From positions 1-60,796 of the IMG/VR virus record IMGVR_UViG_3300033143_007105: DNA of 60,796 nucleotides, one strand, 5' to 3'. The translations under genes and the position numbers were made by a program. Below are positions 56,799 to 60,796 of this stretch, one piece after another; the first letter of the stretch is position 1; the number at the start of each line of letters is the position of its first letter. Source of the stretch: a virus. Below the pieces are notes generated by a model. That model saw only the letters and a list, made by a program, of their open reading frames with translations, was not told the DNA's origin and searched no databases.

Positions 56799-59419
56799 TA
56801 GGCATCCTAACCGATATAGGTGTTGCTCAGTCAATAACTGCTCAGAACAATGAAGGTTTTTTCATATACCCATATACTTTTGGGGTTTCTAATATTAAAG
56901 GGACAATTACTCCTCCAGATGGTCCAGCAAGGACTGGAGCTAATGCAGGACTTTGGTATCAGGCAGCAGTAAGTAGTAGACTTAAAATTAATAATAACAC
57001 AGTTGAGTTTATTTGTACTATTCCTCCAAATGTCCCTGAAGCTGGAGGAAATTTTCAGGATATTGAAGAAATTTATATTTGGGGTAGAACAGATCCATTA
57101 AATCCTGCCACTGAATTTTTACTTGCAATTGGTCAACCTCAACCAACTAAAATTGAATACAGGCCATTAACCGGAGCTGTAACCTTCAAGCTTCAGTTGT
57201 CTCTTACAAATGTTGATTTAAGTGCTCAATATATATTTGCATATACACAAGCTTTTGAAATATCAGAACATAATGTTGATCCCAATGCACATCCGGAAAT
57301 TATAGATGTTGCAAATAAAGCAGGATTATTTCTTGATGCAGGAGGAAAACCCTTTAGTTATATGGGTCAAGGATTTGATGATAAAGCTGCTTTTGATTCA
57401 GTAATTGAAAATGGAGAACTTGGATATTGGAATGAATCTGAAAAACGATTTGAAAGAGCTTTAGCTGATGGGACAGTAAAACAAAAAGTAGTTGGGGTAA
57501 TTGAAATTACTGATACTACAAATCATAAGGGTATTGTAAGAACTAATGGTTTAATTAATGTTTCCTTTGTTAAATTTGAAACTGGAACTGTTTTAGATGC
57601 AGGTACTAGGCTTTATTTATCTTCAACAAATGCAGGAAAGTTCACAGATAAGATAACCAATATTCCAATAGGTAGAATTATAACAAAAGGGAATTATCCA
57701 TCCTATCCTGATTATTTATTATTATCATTAGAAGCATCAGATCATAATATTGATTCTCACGCTCACCCAAATCTAAATAAACTTTTTATAGGATCTCAAT
57801 TTAGTTTTAAAGGTGGTGGGTTAGTTGATTTCATATCAAATGACTTAACGTGGACAGAAGAATTTTATTTAGTCAATCCCTTTTATGGGGAATACAAAAT
57901 TGATCCGGGGAGTTTACTTAATTTTGCTAATGCTGATCTTTTGTATACCAATATCTATAAATCCCATAAATTTCTCACTGATGGTGATGTTACGGGAGAA
58001 ATTCAACTTGTTAATATTTCAGATTTTAATGATAATGATTTAGTTACTATTGGTGATAAAAACTCTAATAAAATAACAGGTTATATTAAAGGAACACCTT
58101 CTGGAAATAATATTATTGTTGATGATGGTGTTGGTAATGTTCTTGATCTAAGCAGTTTTACTTTAGATCAAGGTTCATGGATAATGCGATTAAATACTTC
58201 ACTAAAGAAAGATAGAGTCAATAAAGGAGAATTAAGACCTGATGAAGAGGGCAATATTAATTCATCTGTTTTTGTAGTTGGGGTTTGTGTTTCCAATTCT
58301 ATTTTTCTAATTGATGGGAGGGAGATTACAAAAAGATGGATTTATGAAGAATCAGTGCAAACAATCACTGATATTAATCCAGGTGATAATATTGTGATTC
58401 CTGTAGATTCAAGAAATGGTGATGCTGAAAAGAAATACAGGAATGGGACCGGAGATTTTGAATTATCAATTGATGGAGAGGAACAAGAAAGATATAAGAT
58501 AGAAATTATTTCTTCATTTCAACCAACATCCTATACTTCTGGAACTGGGGTTGTGTCAATACCGGATTCAGTTGATTTATCAAAAATCGGTAGAGGATGT
58601 TGGTTTGTTGATTTAGATGGAAATGATTTTATAATAATTGGTGATGTTTCTAATGAAACTGGAAATAAACAATTTAGAATTGCAACAGGTCAAACAGTTA
58701 ATCTTGGGGATGGTGCAACAATTTGTTACCAGGATTATGAAGAAACTGGAAGTTTTCATGATTTTAGAAACAATATAACATCAAAAAAGTATATTCCTGC
58801 TGGAGCAATCTTAAAATTTAAGATATATCCTCTTATTGGTGGTTCAGGTAGTGGTGGGGGTGGTTCAGGTGAAATAAATACTGCTATAAATATTGGTGAT
58901 TCTGGATTGGGAGTATATCATCAAAAAAGTGGAGTTCAATTTCAATTTAAGAAAATTAAATCTGGAACAAATGTAAGTATAGTTGAAACACCAAGTCATG
59001 AACTTGAAATTAATGCAAGTGGAGGTGGTAGTGGTGTTGGAGTTGATTTTAAAATACAATTAGGTAGTGGTAATACTATTACAGATAAAGTTTCAAATGC
59101 TCCTGTTGGGGGTGTTCCTAGTGGGTGGACTATTGTTGACTCAACGCATGGTCTAGTTCATGCTCAATTATCTGGAAATCTTGACGATATAGTATTTATA
59201 CATGGTCAAAATAAAATAGCAGTTATAGCAGGTTTGGTGTCTCAAAGTGCTTTTGGTGGTTATGAGCATAAAATCCCTAGTGGAGCTGATACTTTTCAAC
59301 CTGCTGATATTAAAACTGAAGATGAAAATGCAAATCAAACTCGAATTAAAAATTTTAATACTTTGGTTGGTAATCAAAAATCTTGGATTTGGATTAAATT
59401 ATTACCAATTTTATCATAA
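56795..59419 (+). CDS. Tail-collar fibre protein
   Basis: 874 residues. The N-terminal 150 residues (YTFGVSNIKGTITPP, LWYQAAVSSRLKI, EEIYIWGRT) fit the phage tail-collar fibre N-terminal family that attaches to the baseplate. The middle has strand-rich segments. A Gly/Ser linker lies near residues 684-696, with a C-terminal domain of about 170 residues that is the likely receptor-facing part. Confidence 0.8.
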   Translation: MIGILTDIGVAQSITAQNNEGFFIYPYTFGVSNIKGTITPPDGPARTGANAGLWYQAAVSSRLKINNNTVEFICTIPPNVPEAGGNFQDIEEIYIWGRTDPLNPATEFLLAIGQPQPTKIEYRPLTGAVTFKLQLSLTNVDLSAQYIFAYTQAFEISEHNVDPNAHPEIIDVANKAGLFLDAGGKPFSYMGQGFDDKAAFDSVIENGELGYWNESEKRFERALADGTVKQKVVGVIEITDTTNHKGIVRTNGLINVSFVKFETGTVLDAGTRLYLSSTNAGKFTDKITNIPIGRIITKGNYPSYPDYLLLSLEASDHNIDSHAHPNLNKLFIGSQFSFKGGGLVDFISNDLTWTEEFYLVNPFYGEYKIDPGSLLNFANADLLYTNIYKSHKFLTDGDVTGEIQLVNISDFNDNDLVTIGDKNSNKITGYIKGTPSGNNIIVDDGVGNVLDLSSFTLDQGSWIMRLNTSLKKDRVNKGELRPDEEGNINSSVFVVGVCVSNSIFLIDGREITKRWIYEESVQTITDINPGDNIVIPVDSRNGDAEKKYRNGTGDFELSIDGEEQERYKIEIISSFQPTSYTSGTGVVSIPDSVDLSKIGRGCWFVDLDGNDFIIIGDVSNETGNKQFRIATGQTVNLGDGATICYQDYEETGSFHDFRNNITSKKYIPAGAILKFKIYPLIGGSGSGGGGSGEINTAINIGDSGLGVYHQKSGVQFQFKKIKSGTNVSIVETPSHELEINASGGGSGVGVDFKIQLGSGNTITDKVSNAPVGGVPSGWTIVDSTHGLVHAQLSGNLDDIVFIHGQNKIAVIAGLVSQSAFGGYEHKIPSGADTFQPADIKTEDENANQTRIKNFNTLVGNQKSWIWIKLLPILS

Positions 59420-59431
59420 AAGGATTATAAA

Positions 59432-60325
59432 ATGTTAAATATCCCAATTGGTATATTAAACCCTTCATCTCTTGGTGGAGGACAATATCAAATTTCATTA
59501 TATTTTCAAGATGGTGTAAAAGCAAAATATTTGAGAGTTGGAGATTTTGTAAAAGCAAATAATGATAATGAATATGAAGTAGTTTCATGGGTAGGATTAC
59601 CTGATGATTTTGTTTCTGGTAATAATGTAATTGTCAGTTATATTACAGAGGATTCTATACCCCCTGCTGATGGAGGGTATTTTTCTTTGGTATATACTCC
59701 GGATCAAAAAAACTATGAACCTGAACTACAAACATCCGGTCAAATTGGTAATATTTCTCAGTATTCTGGACAAGATTATGAATATACACTAGAAGGTTCT
59801 TGGAATGATAGCATACAAGCTTTACAAGCAATTGTTGGTGATAAAATAGCAGATTCTAATGGAAAAGAGTTTGAAATTACTTATATGACTGTCAATAAGT
59901 TTGATGATCTTTTCAGGGTTAATGAAGTTGAAAAGATTGGACAACCCCCTTCTGCTGGAGAAGCCACTTTATATAGATCAACTAAGGATTATAACTTTTA
60001 TCAAGGCTCTGTACTTACACATCAAGCAAGAACAAATATTTTTAATAGGGATAAGATTTTAATTGATGAATATTTAGCTCTTAGTTTAGAATCAGGTACG
60101 TGGAATGTTGAGGAAAGGGTTATTACTTCAGGTGAGGAAATAGCAGAAGAATTAACACTTGCTAAAACTCCAAAAGTATCAGATAAAGTAATAGCTGATG
60201 TTATTGAAGGGACAACACAGATAAATGGAGAAGATTTCACTGTTTCAGGAAACACTTTTTCTTGGAGTGGTTTAGGTTTAGGGCTTTCTGAGGGGGATTG
60301 TATTAGAATAGCCTATTTTTATTAA
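59432..60325 (+). CDS. Tail-fibre-associated protein (unassigned)
   Basis: 297 residues with AAAGGA upstream. Strand-rich throughout, with no recognised signature. Follows the collar fibre and precedes another fibre-like gene, so it is probably an adaptor or fibre segment. Confidence 0.5.
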   Translation: MLNIPIGILNPSSLGGGQYQISLYFQDGVKAKYLRVGDFVKANNDNEYEVVSWVGLPDDFVSGNNVIVSYITEDSIPPADGGYFSLVYTPDQKNYEPELQTSGQIGNISQYSGQDYEYTLEGSWNDSIQALQAIVGDKIADSNGKEFEITYMTVNKFDDLFRVNEVEKIGQPPSAGEATLYRSTKDYNFYQGSVLTHQARTNIFNRDKILIDEYLALSLESGTWNVEERVITSGEEIAEELTLAKTPKVSDKVIADVIEGTTQINGEDFTVSGNTFSWSGLGLGLSEGDCIRIAYFY

Positions 60326-60347
60326 ACAATAAACAGGAGAAAGAACA

Positions 60348-60796
60348 ATGAAACAAATTAGTTCAAAATGGTTACAGGATTCTGTGGTAACAGAAGCTAA
60401 AATTAACGCCGCTGCTGTAACAGCAGAGAAAATTGGAGCTTTGGCTGTTACTGATGCAAAAATGAATGATTCTGCTAAACAAGCTGCACTTCAACACAAA
60501 CTTTATCCATCAAGGACAGGGGTTTTGAATTTTAGTGTATCTAATGATTCAAGTGATGCTGTAACAACTGAAGTAAATGGAGCTGCAACAGATGATACTC
60601 CAAGAGATGATCTTACTACTGGAAAGGGTATTTATAAGGGTGCTGTCTCAGGTGCAATAGATCCTAAGAAAGTTCTTATCAGGGATGCAGGAACAGACAA
60701 TGGTATAGATGATGATAGTGGTGATGAAGTTTATGGTGTTTTAAGCTGGGCTGCTGATGTTTTTACATTATCATACAAGAAAGCTAATGGTAATGC
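60348..60796 (+). CDS. Tail fibre/spike-like protein, partial (N-terminus)
   Basis: ATG at 60348 after CAGGAG; the frame is open to the window end (149 complete codons). SVVTEAKINAAAVTAEKIGA-type repeats are common at the start of phage fibres and spikes. Truncated by the window. Confidence 0.6.
   Translation, partial: MKQISSKWLQDSVVTEAKINAAAVTAEKIGALAVTDAKMNDSAKQAALQHKLYPSRTGVLNFSVSNDSSDAVTTEVNGAATDDTPRDDLTTGKGIYKGAVSGAIDPKKVLIRDAGTDNGIDDDSGDEVYGVLSWAADVFTLSYKKANGN

Noticed and set aside
1-60796. tRNA genes, CRISPR arrays or rRNA
   Set aside because: No cloverleaf with CCA-type end, no regularly spaced repeats and no rRNA-like sequence noticed by eye; a dedicated covariance search was not possible.

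Overview
The window is a contiguous piece of an AT-rich (roughly 30% G+C by eye) genome of a contractile-tailed (myovirus-type) double-stranded DNA bacteriophage. It is probably a large one, because it carries its own NAD-dependent DNA ligase, a UvrD-type helicase and many small accessory genes besides a full virion module. Every gene I accept is on the + strand. Genes are packed with ATGA or TAATG overlaps and strong GGAG-type ribosome binding sites, which fits a bacterial host, but the host cannot be named from this sequence. TAA, TAG and TGA are all ordinary stops.

Layout. 1-7500: SF1 helicase, LigA and a string of small, often zinc-ribbon, proteins. 7600-11500: accessory metabolism and signalling, with a DUF2493/SLOG-like protein, an HD hydrolase, a macro-domain protein and a radical SAM enzyme. 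11500-16400: small terminase, several small ORFs, then a large terminase interrupted in its Walker A motif by a 177-residue mini-intein with Gln at position 1. 16400-17900: a cassette of small genes with its own sigma70-like promoters; a 156-bp promoter module is duplicated here and a ribbon-helix-helix regulator follows. 17900-36300: the head region, with portal, prohead protease fused to scaffold (with an internal scaffold start), major capsid protein and a strong terminator. Among these head genes lie about 20 small genes that share one of two short leader peptides. 36300-60796: neck/tail, sheath, tube, baseplate chaperone, tape measure, gp53-like wedge, gp27-like hub, gp5-like spike, gp25-like wedge, a very large gp6/J-like wedge with eight repeated domains, gpI-like protein, collar fibre and further tail proteins (the last runs off the window).

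Most notable signal. Otherwise unrelated proteins carry a portable N-terminal leader. Class A resembles MSKATELLEKIRELKE; class B resembles MITSKEMLDFLDE or MKTKAQEMLDFLDE. Cargoes include a receiver domain, a J-domain, an HExxH metallopeptidase-like protein, a protein with a very basic tail and, inside the baseplate operon, an ADP-ribosyltransferase-like protein. The leaders end in an (L/I)-x-E or F-L-E sequence. In phage T4, internal head proteins and the ADP-ribosyltransferase Alt have short N-terminal capsid-targeting sequences cut after (L/I)-x-E by the prohead protease. By analogy I infer that this phage packages a large set of internal proteins into its head and delivers them with the DNA; this is a hypothesis.

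Other observations include three related homing-type PD-(D/E)xK nucleases scattered between virion genes, two leader-family ORFs that are both restored by a -1 shift at AAAAAG, and several genes that look broken by a single change.
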